Part shown: piece after piece, positions 1 through 12,390 of the stretch
Numbering within the stretch: position 1 is the stretch's first letter
Layout of the letters: every line of letters begins with the position of its first letter
NCBI GenBank assembly: GCA_035610835.1
Contig: CM069459.1
Span: 23,761,636-23,825,635 of the forward strand
Source: Ophiura sarsii
Lineage: Eukaryota > Echinodermata > Ophiuroidea > Amphilepidida > Ophiuridae
Length of the DNA stretch: 64,000 nt
Direction of reading: 5' to 3'
Translations under genes and position numbers: made by a program
Notes under the pieces: model-generated
The model's database searches: none
What the model saw: the letters and a program-made list of their open reading frames with translations, nothing else
What the model was told of the DNA's origin: nothing

Positions 1-29
1 GTAGTCTATTTTTATTTACTCGGAGCTAT

Positions 30-600
30 ATAGCCATGTGTTTTGAACTGACCACCCAAAAAGGGTGGCGGCGTTGCATTGTTGGTGAAGAATCATCTAT
101 CTCTCTCAACTAACTCAACAACTAAATGTGGTAGAGCTATTCTCCTTATTTTTGAAAGAACAGTAAAAAACGTTGACATTTTCGAACACAAAAAATGGCG
201 TCATTTATACGGTTTACAATCATTGCTCGACGGAACCTGTGACGTGACGTCTGACGTGTTGCATTATTCATGTTACGATCTGTTATACACAGCGAACATG
301 CACCGGGGTCATGGGTTAATGTGCTGTGTAATTCTACATTCCCGGCAGACACAGATTGTGTGGTTCACCTGGTAACCTCCCGTTGGTTAAATTTTTTACC
401 AACATGGTTAAAGATTTTAACGTGTCAACTATTACGTAACCATTGTAATCACGAATCAATTGCATTGTCCTTGGCTTTCTCCCTATTCGCTACACAGTGA
501 ACTTGCTCTAATGCATCGGTTTTACATACAAGCTATAAGAAAAAAGTATTCAACCGATGATAGCAAAATTACACATTTTTGGAAAGCTCTCAACGGTTCC
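30..600 (-). repeat. Dispersed repeat X, copy at window start
   Basis: Has the end motif GCCATGTGTTTTGAACTGAC, and positions 70-145 and 400-590 are the inverse of 63930-64000 and 63470-63640. The small frames here are shadows of this repeat. Confidence 0.75.
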
Positions 601-941
601 GTTCCCTTTATATTCTAAAAAAAATTGACCACGGATATGCCCTGGTATCCGGGGTAATATATCATGACTTTCTTTGGCTGATTTACTTGATTTATTGCAC
701 TACGCCTGTGTATTTTCTAGCCCGGCTATTAGGATCGCTGGCCAAGCACCGCTCAAGGCCTCGGTGCGCCAGGGGCGGTATACTGGTTTTGTCCATAGTG
801 CAAGAACTTGGTACTAGCATGGTAAAATAGAAACGTAATTATAACAGTTATTGCTGTTTTTCTTGTGTAAATATTCATAAATGAATAATGTTCATATTGT
901 TTGCTGGCCGAACGAGTGAATTCCATAGGATATTAACGAAA

Positions 942-2172
942 CTACACTGAAAAATAAATTGGTGTCACAGCGACACCTTCTTGGAGTCAACTGTAAATGA
1001 CACTTGCAAAGGTATTATTTTGACTCCAAAATTGGTGTAATCGTCAATGATATGGGTTTGCACATAATTTACGGTGACACCGTTAAGTGTCCGACGGACA
1101 CCTTTCAGTGATCATTTAGTGATTTACACCAAAACTGGTGTCAGATTAATTGATATAACTCCAAGGGCGTCAATAGTTGGCGGGAAAGCTCACGGTTTTT
1201 AGAGGTGTCGAAGCAGCATGACACCAATTGGTGTAATTCTGACACCAATTGGTGTAATTCTGACACCAATTGGGGTAATTCTGACACCAACAGACTGGTG
1301 TGACTGGTGTAATTCTGACACCAATTGGTGTAATTCTGACACCAAATTGGTGTAATTCTGACACCAATTGGTGTAATTCTGACACCAAAAATTGGGCGTC
1401 TATCAACATATCATCGCATGCGTTTTCTCGTCGCCATTTTGTCTGCATGTTACGAGCCGGTAAGACTGGTAAGTACCGATCTGCTCCATTTCCAGACATT
1501 TTTGATAATAATCATGATACAATTAGCGTAATGTAAGCCTTGTTCATGTTGTTTAATATTGCGCCAACTAACTGATGAAATAAATTACAATTTCATAGTC
1601 AGAGACTGGCATTTTGTTGGACTGTGTGTCAGTGCATGGACCTACTAGTACTATGTGTGTGTTCGTCATGCATGCATACCATGATATGTGCAACATTACA
1701 TATACATGTAGCCCGATTAATCTGGCTCAGTGGTCGTCTTTTTCATACGGACGTCTTACATTACGCTAATTGTATCATAATTATTATCAAAAATGTCTGG
1801 AAATGGAGCAGATCGGTACTTACCAGTCTAACCGGCTCCTAAACATGTGCTATCTCAATATGACTCTTAAGAGAGTCAATATTACACCCCATTTGGGGTG
1901 TAATGACATTTTTCGAAAATGGGTCCTCAGGTGTCAAACTCAATATGACACTTAAGAGAGTCAATATTACACCCCATTTGGGGTGTAATGGCATTTTTCG
2001 AAAATGGGTCCTCAGGTAACCACCCTAGGTGTCAAAATGAATATGACACCCAAAGGTGTCATATTTTACACCCATAATTGTGTCAATTTGACACCTTTAG
2101 GTGGCCAACTGAGGACCCATTTTTGACACTTGTTTTAGTGTCAAAATGACACCAAATTATTTTTCAGTGTAG
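942..2172. mobile_element. TIR element filled with TGACACC repeats
   Basis: The ends CTACACTGAAAAATAA (942-957) and TTATTTTTCAGTGTAG (2157-2172) are inverted repeats, extended by TTGGTGTCA. The interior is dense in GTGTCA/TGACAC motifs, with a 21-bp tandem array (1219-1388), an 84-bp inverted repeat (1454-1537 and 1755-1838) and a two-copy ~84-bp tandem duplication (about 1856-2016). No transposase frame is visible. Confidence 0.75.
1219..1388 (+). repeat. 21-bp tandem array TGACACCAATTGGTGTAATTC
   Basis: Six or seven copies, each with the palindrome ACACCAATTGGTGT, interrupted by one diverged copy (ACACCAACAGACTGGTGT). It is internal to the 942-2172 TIR element. Confidence 0.9.
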
Positions 2173-3482
2173 CTAAAAGTATTCTGACAGAAAATGTTCA
2201 AAGTTTACTCATACACAAGTTTATTTAGATTCAATTAAATTAGATAATTTTCTGCGTGGAAAGTAGCCCAAAGTATTACTTTTGAAAGTTGTTGTGTTGA
2301 GAAATTCACACTTTAACTTCAATTTGTCATTGGAATTAGTACTATTTTTAAATTTGGTTAAAGTCAAAAGTTCAAAATTCGAAAAAAGTCACAATATATT
2401 ATCCCTGGATCAGATTTTAGCTTAAAACTTAGCCCAATGTGGCTGAAAGTCACCGCGTGTGTCAATTCGTATGGCTAGATTGTAGACAGCCTGCCTCAGA
2501 GTCTTCCCAGCGCGCGGTCAATGTGTTGAGTTGAACAATTCTTGGATGCATTTTTTTAGCCCAACACGCGACTTTTCAATGTTCTTGCGCTAAGAAACTA
2601 AATGTTTGAACTTGAATTTGTTTTAAAAACTAGTGTAATGTCAGATTTTGTCAAATATAAAGTTCAAATTTAAAAAACAAAACAATTATATAGCAGATTA
2701 AAAAAAAACACAATTATATAGCAGATTTTAGTTTAAAATGTAGCCCAATGGGGTTAAAGACCGACATACTATGCCAATAGAGTGTTGCAGCGTGGTTACA
2801 ACAGGAGTGCCTTTTCGGGTCGGGTCTAGACAGTTGGTTCAGGGTGTATCACCCCCATTCACACCATGTTCACACCATGTTCACACACTAATACTAGCAT
2901 GATAGCCAATTCAATATGTCAGTCCCTGTCAGACCATGGTCAGACAATATCTGAAACTTGGCGCAAACTGTACTGGACGATGGAACGTAATGGATAGGGG
3001 AATTCAAAAATGCCGTTTAAATCAGGATAGGGTGAATAGCCAAAAAATACATGTGTAAACTCTAATAAAATATGAAAGGTAAACGTCTGTGCTCATTCAC
3101 TTCCCGAAGATACGCGTTTTAAGCCCGGTTTTAAGCCCGTGCACCTAAACACCACCATGTAACGACAGATTCGATATCGATGGTCAATATAGGTCCGCGT
3201 TATTGACATTGGGCTACGCGTAACAGCCTCACGTTGTGACATTAATGGCCAACCATTTTACCCCAAACTTCTATACTCCGAATCACCCTTATTACAACAA
3301 CAAAAAACTTTCGACCGAAGGGGCGGGGCCAAGTACCAATAATCAAGGACTGAGGGGACAATGCACTCTCTTTTGTGTGTTAAACCTCGACTACTCTTGC
3401 ATCAACAGGTGTGTAAATCCACTAACATCTCCAGCTACCCGATTTATGTTCACATTTCTCATCCACCACTCCTGGAAGTAAT
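2173..3482. other. Non-coding flank with small duplications
   Basis: A diverged direct repeat is seen (GATTTTAGCTTAAAACTTAG at 2411; GATTTTAGTTTAAAATGTAG at 2722) along with a fragment of repeat X near 2995-3050. No supported gene. Confidence 0.5.
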
Positions 3483-3840
3483 GTGTTCTCATTTTCATAG
3501 ACGTGTGAAATGAGCCATAGTCCCCCTAGATCTATAGTCAGTCCGGCGTCCATAGACATACACGGAATGAAGCCGGAAGCGTGAAACTAATGTGTTGCGT
3601 GAGAGATAAGTGCTCTATACTTAACTGTCCGGGCCGGACTATAGTTCCATTGGACTATTACTCCTTCTATACCAGTGTAGCAGGAGACATAGTCCCAAGG
3701 AGCCATAGTCCGCCATTTACTCATCTCTAGACACGCAACACTAGATTCACGCTTCATTCCGTGTATGTCTATGGAGGCCGGACTATGGATCCTGGAGGAC
3801 TATGGCTCCATTCACACCAGCGTAAGACATGAGAATAACA
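3483..3840. mobile_element. ~360-bp foldback MITE
   Basis: The arms pair from TGTTCTCAT (3485) to ATGAGAATAACA (3829-3840), including ATAGACATACACGGAATGAA against TTCATTCCGTGTATGTCTAT and GTGTTGCGTG against CACGCAACAC. No coding content. Confidence 0.75.
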
Positions 3841-4074
3841 AGACAGGGACCATAGGGTGAAATGATATTTATAATGATCATGTTGATAGTTGTCACGCGT
3901 TTCAATTAATAATTGAATTGCTGTCAAATGTTTTAGCAATGGATACAAACAAATAATATCGGCACCGTTTTTTCACGGTACTCCTTATACATGTACTGTA
4001 ACACATACAGTTCCTGACCAGGGCTTTTATGTTAGCTAATTTATAATCGATAATCAGCATAAAAATATAGATAT

Positions 4075-4720
4075 GGTCACGCGTTGTGAACTCGCCTCCC
4101 AATAGGGTGGTGCCGTTACATTTTTTAGTTTCATGCTGTCATTTTCCTCAAATATTTTTAAAACCACAAAAGCTATCTCAACAAATTTGGTATCATTTTA
4201 AAGCCCTAATAACAAGCTATCTGCCTGCAAAATGGCATTGGTATAGCTAATACAGAATGGGAGCTACAGCTGTTTGATGTTTGGGGACCATGGGTGGTGC
4301 TGGAAGGGGTGCCGCTGGAAGGGGTGCCGCCTGTACAAACTCAATGGGATAATCCCATGTGTTGTTCTTTTTACAATAACTAGTCATCCCCTAATGTTAC
4401 ACACACCATTCGGGTCCTATTTTAAAGGATAATTATTAGTCTTTAAGTATGTGGTTCAACAGATTTGTCAACTATTTGTAACAACTAATTAATTATGGAT
4501 AAGACCATGAACATCAGCTTTCTTCCTATTCGCTACACAGTAAACATGAATAATCAGCCTCAATTTACCGGATTTATAAAAATGACTATAACAGAAAAAG
4601 TTTTCAACCTATGAGAGCAAAAGTATACATTTTTGGAAAGCTTGTAACTAGAGGAATTCAGAAATGCAGTTTATATCAGGGAAGGGTTCATCCTTAAACA
4701 AATATGTCTGACAATTCTAA
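4075..4720 (-). repeat. Dispersed repeat X, diverged copy
   Basis: Shares TTGTGAACTCGCC, CTATTCGCTACACAGTAAAC and ATTTTTGGAAAGCTT with the copies at 30 and 62975. A further fragment (AGGATAGGGTGAATAGCC) is at 2995-3050. Confidence 0.6.
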
Positions 4721-5364
4721 AAATATATAAAATAAAAATTGGATATATTCACTAGCCGGTATAATTACCATACCGACGTAGTAACTTTGACAATTATATA
4801 TCATCTAATGGGTAATTTCATGAGGAATTCAAATATGTAAAGTAAATAATGATAGGGGTAGGTATAAAAAATATATGGATCTCAAATTAAAAATTAAAAA
4901 TTCTGATATTTTCCCGAACATTTCCGATCATACCATTTTAGTTCTTGGTCGTACTATAATTTCAATGACATATTTGGTTTCCTCGTGCAATTTCCCTTCA
5001 GAAAATGTATACTTTTACTACCTCAGGGGGGTATACAAGCAAATATAAATGTGTAAAGTTAAAATCATGTCGCGAAAGCCAAAATCCGTGTGTAACGCGA
5101 AAGGAGGCGAGCTTAAAACACATGACCATATACATTAAACGAGCACATTTCTTTCCGCTTGAGACCTCATTCATCAACATCGAGTGAATATTTATAAAGT
5201 TATGATGACTTATGGTAACCAGACCAACCGAAAACACAGTTGCAGTTATGTGATTTTCCATAGGATATAATTACCTAGTCGGCTCGACTTAATTTATTAT
5301 AATTTGTGCGAAGAGAATCTTAGCTTACCATTCAACCATACACCCCTGACCGGTTTTGATAACA

Positions 5365-5932
5365 CATATCGTCAGCCTGCTTCGATAATTGCCTAACTCA
5401 TTTTTTCTAGTTCTTAGAAAACAACAAAAGTATGAAACCTGTTACCTGTGTACCTGTTACTCATTTTGCATTATGGATATTCATTATGTGGAATGACGCT
5501 TGTATTGTTGATGTTAGGCTTGTATTGTTGATGTGACTTGGATTAGTGCATCCATGCACGCCAATTGAGGATTGGCGTGCATTATTGAATTTGCATTGAC
5601 AAATCCATGGAATTAATCAAAATATTGTATGGCTGTGTTCAACTGTTTCTATATGACTTGGATTAGTGCATCCATGCACGCCAATCATACAATATTTTGA
5701 TTAATTCCATGGATTTGTCAATGCAAATTCAATAATGCAAAATGAGTAACATGTTGGAGTGGTCTGGTGGCCCTTTTAAAACAAAGCTCTTCATTTATCA
5801 ACACTTTTGATTGGTCAATGACTTAGGTATTATAACAGTATGTGCATAATGTAATGAAGTCATGATTTATGCAAAAAACTCAATTTTGCTGAAAAGTGAG
5901 TTAGGCAATTATCGAAGCAGGCTGACGATATG
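5365..5932. mobile_element. Foldback MITE with perfect 36-bp TIR
   Basis: The left TIR at 5365-5400 (begins CATATCGTCAGCCTGCTTCG) and its exact inverse at 5897-5932. Nested inside are a 20-bp pair (TGTTACTCATTTTGCATTAT, about 5455, and inverse at about 5733) and a ~57-bp perfect inverted repeat (about 5575-5632 and 5686-5742). A direct repeat GACTTGGATTAGTGCATCCA also occurs twice. Confidence 0.85.
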
Positions 5933-7087
5933 CGGCCGAGTGCACCAATGACAGGTAGCTGAAGAGTAGCGCTACCTCGCTAGTAACTGAGTCGTAACCC
6001 AAGATTTTGAGAGCGCCAATGCGGGGTAAGCTACTAGGCTAGTAACTGGCGGGTAATTTACGCTAAATGTTATACCTGACCGGACCCAAGAGTAAGTTGG
6101 GGCATAACGTGTTATGCCACAAGTCAGTCGATTCTAGCAGTAGCGTAAATTTGTTGTGAACATTGGAGGGGATGATTCGCTGATGCTGAAGGACCAATTG
6201 CGCTTGCATGCCCAGGTGGTTTCTATTTGAAGTGGAATGTGACCCCTCATAAGCTGAAAGATTTTGTATTTTTGAAAATCCATTCATGCAATTTGGTGAT
6301 TTTTTTAGTCAAAATTTAGATCACAACTCCTTTTGCCCATTCAAACACTAATCGCACCGACTTTGGGTCATATTTTAACCAAAATGTACTAATTGTCCAA
6401 GGATCTTAAATAATTACTAAATAAATAAACATATTATTGTTTTTATTAATTAAAAACTGATCAAGCCAAGTTTCAACATTATTTTGAGTGGAAGAAGAAA
6501 AAAAGCATATCGTGCCGTGCGTGGTCTGGGGATCGAAACGGGGTTCTGCGGTTAACAATCGAAGGACAAGGTGTCCACGCCACGGAAGTATTTGTGTTAA
6601 GAGATGTGTTATAATTGTATATAATTGTTTCCATCGGGTGCTTGTGTTTGTCATTAAAATTGTGCTTTTTGATGCAATGTTTGTATGTGCCCCTCGCCCA
6701 AAATATGTTTGTAATGTCATGATAGTCCTTATTTTTGAAAAAGCGGTAAACAAACTTCGAAATGTTTGGCCGACTCCATGTGATTCTTGATTTACACTCA
6801 CCTATGACCTAGCGAGTGACGACACGCTTTTAAAATTACGGAGGACTAATCACGTCAGAATTTTACATTAAACTATAAGTTAACACTTGGCATATGCGCC
6901 AATTAATTTTGTAAGGGGACGATGCAGATTAATGTGGATTTTACCTCGCTAGTTGCTATTCTGGTGTTCTTCGCCAGTTATGCTCTAAGATTTACATCGT
7001 TAGTAAGTTATTCTGCAGTTAGAGCATAACTACTAGGGAGGTAGCTTACCTCCCTATTAAGTTACCCGTCAATGGTGCACTCGGCCG
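5933..7087. mobile_element. TIR element CGGCCGAGTGCACCA
   Basis: CGGCCGAGTGCACCAATGAC at 5933 is matched by GTCAATGGTGCACTCGGCCG ending at 7087, one base different. It abuts the preceding MITE directly. The sub-terminal motif GCTACCTC(G/C)CTAGTA is repeated in inverse near both ends. No transposase frame was found. Confidence 0.7.
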
Positions 7088-9044
7088 ACTGTGTTCAATG
7101 CAAATCAACGACATACCAAAACAAATATCTTTCGTTAGGTGTGGTGACTAAAAGCATCATAACTTTAAAAGTATCTACTCCATTTTTATGAAAAAGGCAT
7201 CATATTGTGGAGAGGAATTTAGTGTATAGCCTATCTTAGATGTTTGATACTGATAACTGTGTTAGGTTTATCTATTGCAATACCCTATCAATATCACTGC
7301 TGCCTCACAATTACCAGATCCCATTGCTGTAAAATTATGCTCTGCACATAAATATATTTCTAATCCGTCAATGTAATGTATGATATCTGATGCAATACCA
7401 TTGCCAACACTCACCTGACCAACTTAACCAATCAGTATGTTTTGCATTTTGTTGTATTGGTTGGCCAAATATATACTTCAAGCCTGCTCTGATTAGGTCA
7501 CAACCATAGAGATAGAAGTAGATTTATTTTCACTGTGTGTTTGTTTGCTCATAGCAGATATCCTGCTCCCGGAAAACGTAGGCACCAATGACCGGCTATA
7601 GGTTCCTTCCTAATATCGTTGTTCAAAAGATCATTGGTACTGCTGACCAAATCCAGACTCAATGGCCGGTTACCAAATCCAGACTCGGATGTTGGCAGGA
7701 TGACTTTATTTCATAAAGTGCAGTGACGTAGATTTCTTTTTGACATTTGACACCGTTGTAGCCTTTTCCAGATGATACCTTATGTACAAAATACCTGACC
7801 GCAATTTAATATAGACTATTGTTGCACAGAACCCTCTTCTGCAGGTCCTGTCTCAAGAACCTCTTCAAACAATAATTGTTTGTATTGAGTGTGTGTCGGT
7901 CACTCACTCTTCAGATCCAACGAGGGTTATATCTTAGGAAGTTAGGAATGCCTCTATAGTTTGATCAGTTCCAAATTGGCGAGCCTCCTTACAGCAGCGA
8001 ATTAATTCAAAGGGTGTAGGCGCACATGAACGCAACAAGCGCACTGTGCATCACCTGCGTGACGTGTGTGTTTGCCGAAAATCGCGTGCGTATGGCCAAA
8101 ATCACGTGCGTTTGGTTGGATTACTTGTGCGCGCGGAGAGATACAAACCACATATTTCTCGCCAATTTGGAACTGATTCAACTAATCCACCGGAATGCGG
8201 CCACTTATAATATATAACACCTTGCTGTGAGATTTTACCAAATGTCCCAATCTCTTTGATAAGGAGTATGTACACAGAACCACTGATGAAAAAAATACTC
8301 AAGTGATGTCTGAAGACAAGATCATTTAAAATTCTTATGGTTTTTATTGACAAAAATACTTGTCACTTGTCTGCTCATGATAAAGATAATTGATGAGCTA
8401 CAGTGCATCGAGGCGTTGCATTCGTTCACCGCTGTGCACGAATGCAGGGACGAGAGCGATTATTAAGCACGACTGCAATGCTAGCGAATTTTAATTTCGA
8501 AAAGTGTACCGAAACATTTTCTAAAATCATAACATTAATGTAAAAAGAAATTCCATACATTATTGTCTACTAAATTGAGCTCACAATTCATATTTTAAGA
8601 CACTGCTACTGTAGGTAATATAATGATGTGGCATAGCATTTTATCAATACAATGTACACCAATATACGTCAATATACATGTACGTCATTTTAGTGACTTG
8701 GAGCGTTTTTACACATTTGAATGAGAGTTCTGAAAGTACGCGAAACCATGAAGTAATTATCTTTAAAGTGACAATTGCGGGGTGTTCAATTTGTTTTTTG
8801 CGTGGGCTGTTTGCGTGGGCTTTTGTTAATACCAACACGAATTGTTCAACCTAACAACTTCTATAATACAGCCGTTATGTTTAAGACACAGTTGGAAATA
8901 CCCATTATTTGAATTGTTTCCTATATACGTACAGCATGACGGAAACACCCTGAACTTGCGTAAGCCTATAGGGTTGAAAACAAACATGCTTTTTTCTATC
9001 TGTTTTTTACTCCAAACCGGCGCGAAAAAACAAGCTCTTTAAAA
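7088..9044. other. Unassigned flank, no gene seen
   Basis: Contains only short frames and short direct repeats (for example GTGCGT-rich sequence near 8040-8110). Positions 9010-9060 already resemble the segment near 31385 that seems to be the source of the satellite. Confidence 0.4.
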
Positions 9045-9890
9045 CCGACAGTGTCAATCTCAAACGACATTGCCAATCTCTAATCGACAGTGCCAATCTC
9101 TAATCGACAGTGCCCAATCTCTAATCGACAGTGCCAATCTCAAACGACAGTGCCAATCTCTAATCGACAGTGCCCATCTCTAATCGACAGTGCAAATCTC
9201 TAATCGACAGTGCAAATCTCTAATCGACAGTGCCCATCTCTAATCGGCAGTGCAAATCTCTAATCGACAGTGCCAATCTCTAATCGGCAAATCTCTAATC
9301 GACAGTGCCAATCTCGAATCGACAGTGCCCATCTCTAATCGACAGTGCCAATCTCTATTCGACAGTGCCAATCTCAAATCGACAGTGCAAATCTCTAATC
9401 GACAGTGCAAATCTCTAATCGACAGTGCAAATCTCTAATCGACAGTGCCCATCTCTAATCGACAGTGCCAATCTCTAATCGACAGTGCAAATCTCTAATC
9501 GACAGTGCCAATCTCTAATCGACAGGGCCCATCTCTAATCGACAGTGCAAATCTCTAATCGACAGTGCAAATCTCTAATCGACAGTGCAAATCTCTAATC
9601 GACAGTGCCCATCTCTAATCGACAGTGCAAATCTCTATATAATAACAATAAGGTGTTTGTTAAGCGCCCTATGACAGTAAACTGTCCTCAAAGCGCTTTA
9701 CAAAAATACATAAAACAACAGTATGGGGGATCTCTAATCGACAGTGCAAATCTCTAATCGACAGTGCCAATCTCTAATCGACAGTGCAAATCTCTAATCG
9801 ACAGTGCCAATCTCTAATCGACAGTGCCCATCTCTAATCGACAGTGCAAATCTCTAATCTACAGTGCAAATCTCTAATCGACAGGTGCCT
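9045..9890 (+). repeat. 20-bp satellite array (ATCTCTAATCGACAGTGCCA)
   Basis: About 37 head-to-tail copies of a 20-bp unit, mostly identical except for the last positions (GCCA, GCAA, GCCC). The first copies are more divergent (TCAAACGACAGT). It is interrupted at 9637-9727 by a LINE-tail insertion. It lies just inside a hAT-like right end (CTGGCTATGTCACTG, 9916-9930). Confidence 0.95.
9637..9727 (-). mobile_element. L2/CR1-type LINE or SINE 3' tail inside the satellite
   Basis: Short insert interrupting the satellite. Read on the minus strand it has TGTAAAGCGCTTTGAGGACA and then GGGCGCTTAACAAACACC and TTATTGTTATTATA. The AGCGCTTTGAG...GGCGCTTA hairpin followed by a TTATT-rich tail is the usual 3' end of L2/CR1-like LINEs and the SINEs that use them. 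Confidence 0.6.
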
Positions 9891-9930
9891 ATCGGTCGCC
9901 CCCACCCCCCCTCCTCTGGCTATGTCACTG

Positions 9931-11513
9931 TGCCGTGTAAGTGAAAACTAGTAATGTCTGCATGTCATCTACCTAAATTTCAACCCATGAATATTATATG
10001 GACACGTGGGTTGTGATTAGTCCAAGAATGATATGCTTTTTGGGCTTTTATCATGCATCTTTTCTAAGTTGCATTATATGTTGATGTAAGATTGCAGTCA
10101 TCGTGAAGAATGTGCGGACTATCCAATGAGTGAAAGTGTACCCACCCTATAAAATCCATCTCAAAAACTGTAATTCCAATTTTTAAAATTAGCAGAAAAG
10201 GGCAAAAAGGGGCAAATACAACATATCAATAAGTAGTTTAGTCCTGATTTCAGGACTGTCGATTTTATTATTAATACACTGACCATCACCACGGCACGGA
10301 TGAACTCCACCATACTTTCATGATTCCACTGACCAACTAATAGTATATCCACTGATCATGTACCTCCTCTATCGTTCAAATCATGGATCCTGCTCAAATC
10401 CAGTAACCGCTCAAATTTACTGACCAATGAGTTCTGGCGAGCCGGCCGTATGCCGGCGAGCCAAAACGACATGACCAGGTAGGCTACACTACAGATGATG
10501 CAGTGTGTGCTACTAGTACTAGGTATTATTAATCTTGTCATATCTGGCTGCATGTGAGTGTTCCATCTACATAAAGACCGGAATCGTTGGTAAGGAATCG
10601 TCGAGGCTCTATAGATAGAGCTATAAGTAGTTAGGCCTATGACCTAAATTCTATTATCAATCTGGTCATTTTGTCATTTTGCTGTGGTTTTATATTTGTT
10701 CGGTCCCTCACACATCTCAGATCTTTCCTACCGTTGAATGTTACGATATGCCATGAAAATCGGCGGTAATTGATTTTCATGAAAAGGGGCGGTAATTTTC
10801 CTTGGTAGGGGCCGTCCTCAAAATGACCCTCCGAAACGGAAAAACATGTATGACCCCCCCCCCCAACTCAGCAGATGTGGATTATTTAATAATCCCCCCC
10901 CCCCACCACACACATGTACTTATAAGGCCTTATTTAGTTAGTGTTATTGGGGGAAATAGTTACCGCGGAAGCCAAACAAATGAGTGTAGCCGAGCCGAAC
11001 TTTGGTTTTGCAACGTCGAAACATGTTACAGAATTGTACCGAATGTACCAAATTTCGTTGTTGATTTGATTAACCCTTTTCCTCTAAACATCCAAAGGTG
11101 AAACCCCACCCCTCCCTATGGTTTTGCTAAAACAACTGTCCAAACGGCTCTATTATGTTTCCTATCTAGGCCTATCTATTTTGGAGCTTTGACATATCCT
11201 ATAAACATCATCGGAATCACGAATGTAGTCTTTTTCAGTCGAAAGTCATTTTCTTGTTCAAAAGTGGCCAAAGTGGGATTCGCACTCTTGATCATATCTC
11301 GATAGTTAGGTGGTAAAGTGTGAAGTGGGATAACGTATATTGATAGGAGACTAATCGGGCTTACCAACGATAGCTTTTTTAAAGCGAAAAAACATGGGAT
11401 GTATTTTTAATATATTTTCTAACTCATGGGACACTTTTTAAAGGTAAATGTATTTGCGATAAGGTGAGGTGGTGGGGTGGAGTGACGTGACATGACGTGA
11501 CGTGACCGATATG
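9931..11513. other. Unassigned flank upstream of the receptor
   Basis: Two poly-C tracts (about 10854-10864 and 10895-10907), a GCCGGC hairpin near 10442-10465 and a MITE fragment at 11195-11345. No coding region is supported. The receptor promoter is probably in or before this stretch but is not identifiable. Confidence 0.4.
11195..11345 (-). repeat. Fragment of the 53.4-kb MITE family
   Basis: The minus strand matches 53480-53650 through GAGATATGATCA, GTGCGAATCCCACTTTGGCC and GAACAAGAAA. No TIR is retained. It lies about 350 bp upstream of the receptor's putative 5' UTR. Confidence 0.6.
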
Positions 11514-11582
11514 GTCGAGATAAAGCCATTGCTTTTAAGCAATGGTCGAGATAAAGCCATTGCTTTTAAGCAATGGCTTTAC
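11514..11582 (+). repeat. 31-bp tandem repeat with hairpin units
   Basis: GGTCGAGATAAAGCCATTGC occurs twice, each followed by TTTTAAGCAAT. The unit CCATTGCTTTTAAGCAATGG is itself a hairpin. About 115 bp upstream of the putative 5' UTR acceptor. Confidence 0.8.
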
Positions 11583-11719
11583 AATTACAATTAGCTCCAT
11601 CACCCACTAATTTTGACTGGAAATTGGTCACGAAATCATCTAGAAGTTAGTTTATCACTATCATAACTCAAATGCCAACCACTTATATTTTTCAGATCTG
11701 GCAATTCCAGTATATATAA

Positions 11720-11774
11720 ATGGCCTGTAAGGGTGATTACGGCATGGATGAAGTTACGGCATCTCCGGATCAAG
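11720..11774 (+). CDS. NLR coding exon 1 (start codon, 18 codons + 1 nt)
   Basis: Short first coding exon beginning MACKGDYGMDEV and ending CAAG|GTACTG in phase 1. A TAA stop sits in frame directly before the ATG at 11720, so translation cannot start further upstream in this exon. The last base (G) joins the first two bases of the Death exon to make a Glu codon. The peptide has no recognisable domain and no signal peptide, as expected for a cytosolic receptor. The donor is acceptable rather than perfect. It is supported mainly by the frame and phase match to the next exon. Confidence 0.65.
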
Positions 11775-12390
11775 GTACTGAAGTATTTCAAATCAAATAA
11801 TGTTAATTTCCTATATAATAAAATATTTGTATTTATCTATTTCTAATTTTTTTCAAACAATAATTTCTGCCACCGATAAGTCGTGCTATTATTATCTGTG
11901 TACTACATGCAGGCTAAGCTAATCACCAACTACTATGCATATGATTCTAAAGCATAACAAACTTGACAATTATTCCCTCTGAGATTTCAAAGGGAATAAG
12001 CATTCAAGAGGGTATACATTAGAGCAAAATAGAAATGTTATCACATACAACTTTAAAATGTGCTGTTATTATTAAATGGAATTCCAAATACGAGCGTATA
12101 TTTACTTTGTCTTCAAAACCCGGGCTTCAAAATTGACATAATTTATAATTTAAAAAAACTGAATTTGATGACCATAATTATAATATGAATAAAATATTAA
12201 TAAAGGTATATGCAAACAAATACAAAAATTAATAAAAATAAGTATACATTTTAAAATGTATTTTAACAATTATTATAATTATTTGTAAAGTTAAATGTGT
12301 AGAGCAACCTTTGTTTTGGGTACTATTTCAAACCGTATAGTATTACATTGCACTTCAGGTGATTTGTGTCTGTTCTTATAATTCATACAG

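Noticed and set aside
6406..6801. 131-codon minus-strand and 100-codon plus-strand overlapping frames
   Set aside because: Both lie within the 5933-7087 TIR element, lack family motifs and overlap each other.
9250..9438. 62-codon repetitive frame in the 20-bp satellite
   Set aside because: The unit is 20 bp, not a multiple of three, and the frame is only a stretch without stops in repeated DNA.
9045..9890. CRISPR-like regular repeat
   Set aside because: The unit repeats directly with no unique spacers, and the window is animal nuclear DNA.
11711..11720. TATATATAAA as a TATA box for the receptor
   Set aside because: It touches the start codon, so transcription would begin inside the coding sequence. 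A splice acceptor at 11692-11694 suggests this is a UTR segment.
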